Below are positions 10,957 to 11,348 of a stretch of 11,348 nucleotides of DNA, in pieces. The stretch is from Nanobdellati archaeon. Its GTDB lineage: Archaea > EX4484-52 > JAADEF01. The stretch covers positions 1 to 11,348 of the forward strand of contig WAOB01000009.1 of NCBI GenBank assembly GCA_015521505.1, written 5' to 3'. Each line of letters opens with the position of its first letter. Position 1 is the stretch's first letter. A program made the translations under genes and the position numbers. The notes under the pieces are model-generated. The model was not told where the DNA came from. It did no database searches and saw only the letters and a list, made by a program, of their open reading frames with translations.

Positions 10957-11348
10957 ATGGTTATGATAATATATAATCCAATTATTACTTTAGTAGCAAT
11001 ATCTTTCGTTGTGTCGTTATTAAGTAATATTGTAATGAAATACGCTGTAGATAAACACAAAATGGAAAGTATAAAACATAGAATGGATAAAATTAGAAAG
11101 AAAATAAAAGATGAGAAAATTAAAAACAATCCTGAAGAGTTTAAGAAGATCTTAGGAGAACAACATTCTTTAATGTATGAACAAATGAGGATTTCCTTTA
11201 AAGCAATGATAATAAACTTAATATTCTTAATTCCTTTTTATTATTATCTCAAAATAAGTATAGGAAACATATCATTCAATTTGCCTTTCGAATTAGCCCT
11301 CATAGGCGATGCTTTGCCATGGTGGGTATTGTATATTTATTACTCTAT
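10957..11348 (+). CDS. DUF106 / EMC3-TMCO1-like membrane protein insertase (YidC/Oxa1 superfamily); 3' end outside window
   Basis: The frame is open from ATG 10957 to the window end, giving the first 130 residues. GTGAT at 10947-10951 lies 5 bases upstream, overlapping the end of SecY. A first membrane helix (about residues 5-27, starting NPIITLVAISFVVSLLSN) is followed by a long, very basic coiled coil (about 30-80, with MDKIRKKIKDEKIKNNPEEF). A second membrane helix follows (about 82-100), and then a segment leading to LPWWVLYIYY (120-129), the start of a third. TM, cytosolic coiled coil, then a TM bundle is the layout of archaeal DUF106 proteins, relatives of EMC3, TMCO1 and YidC that insert membrane proteins next to SecY. 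The position after secY supports this. In many archaea adk lies between the two; here it does not. Confidence 0.88.
   Translation, partial: MVMIIYNPIITLVAISFVVSLLSNIVMKYAVDKHKMESIKHRMDKIRKKIKDEKIKNNPEEFKKILGEQHSLMYEQMRISFKAMIINLIFLIPFYYYLKISIGNISFNLPFELALIGDALPWWVLYIYYS

Noticed and set aside
10944..11129. 61-codon minus-strand hydrophobic frame opposite the DUF106 gene
   Set aside because: The sense strand encodes a well-formed TM plus coiled-coil protein with a ribosome binding site; the antisense frame is its shadow.
1..11348. CRISPR array, insertion sequence, integrase or phage attachment site
   Set aside because: No regularly spaced repeats, transposase or integrase frame, or duplicated tRNA 3' end was seen. 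The region just after tRNA-Cys does not repeat its T-arm or acceptor sequence.

Overview
This AT-rich window (about one third G+C by eye) is archaeal. The ribosomal proteins are archaeal versions (S12, S7, L18, S5, L30, L15), the AMP phosphorylase is the archaeal nucleotide-salvage enzyme, the UMP kinase carries archaeal-type motifs, and SecY is followed by a DUF106/EMC3-like insertase. Promoters look like TATA boxes about 26 bases before the start, and ribosome binding sites read GAGGTGAT. Broken-up ribosomal operons, a short L30 and a Cys-rich secreted gene pair suggest a small-genome lineage such as a DPANN archaeon. That placement is an inference, not proven here.

Left part (1-4073). A plus-strand tail of a fold-type III PLP-dependent decarboxylase converges with a minus-strand series. 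Read from right to left, this series is: a possible 40-residue membrane ORF (found by hand), rpsL (S12), rpsG (S7), a promoter region with a 13-bp tandem repeat and a dyad, an unrecognised 80-residue protein, the AMP phosphorylase, and two small membrane proteins whose architecture resembles the bacterial YqjD (DUF883) and YqjE (DUF1469) pair.

Middle (4074-6256). A plus-strand, translationally coupled pair lies between the two translation clusters. The first gene encodes a single-pass membrane protein with a six-cysteine outer domain. The second encodes a 543-residue secreted protein with an EF-hand loop, three L-G-G repeats and a GG-T-L-x-G segment resembling phage tail fibres. This is the least explained and most interesting part of the window.

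Right part (6253-11348). UMP kinase (minus) overlaps the end of the secreted gene by 4 bp. It is divergent from a tRNA-Cys(GCA). After about 220 bases of intergenic DNA comes a tight plus-strand operon: L18, S5, L30, L15, SecY and an EMC3-like insertase cut off by the window end. This is the distal half of the archaeal spc operon, without the usual L32e/L19e upstream and without adk between secY and the insertase gene.

Together the genes serve translation, membrane protein insertion, nucleotide metabolism (AMP and UMP) and the cell surface.
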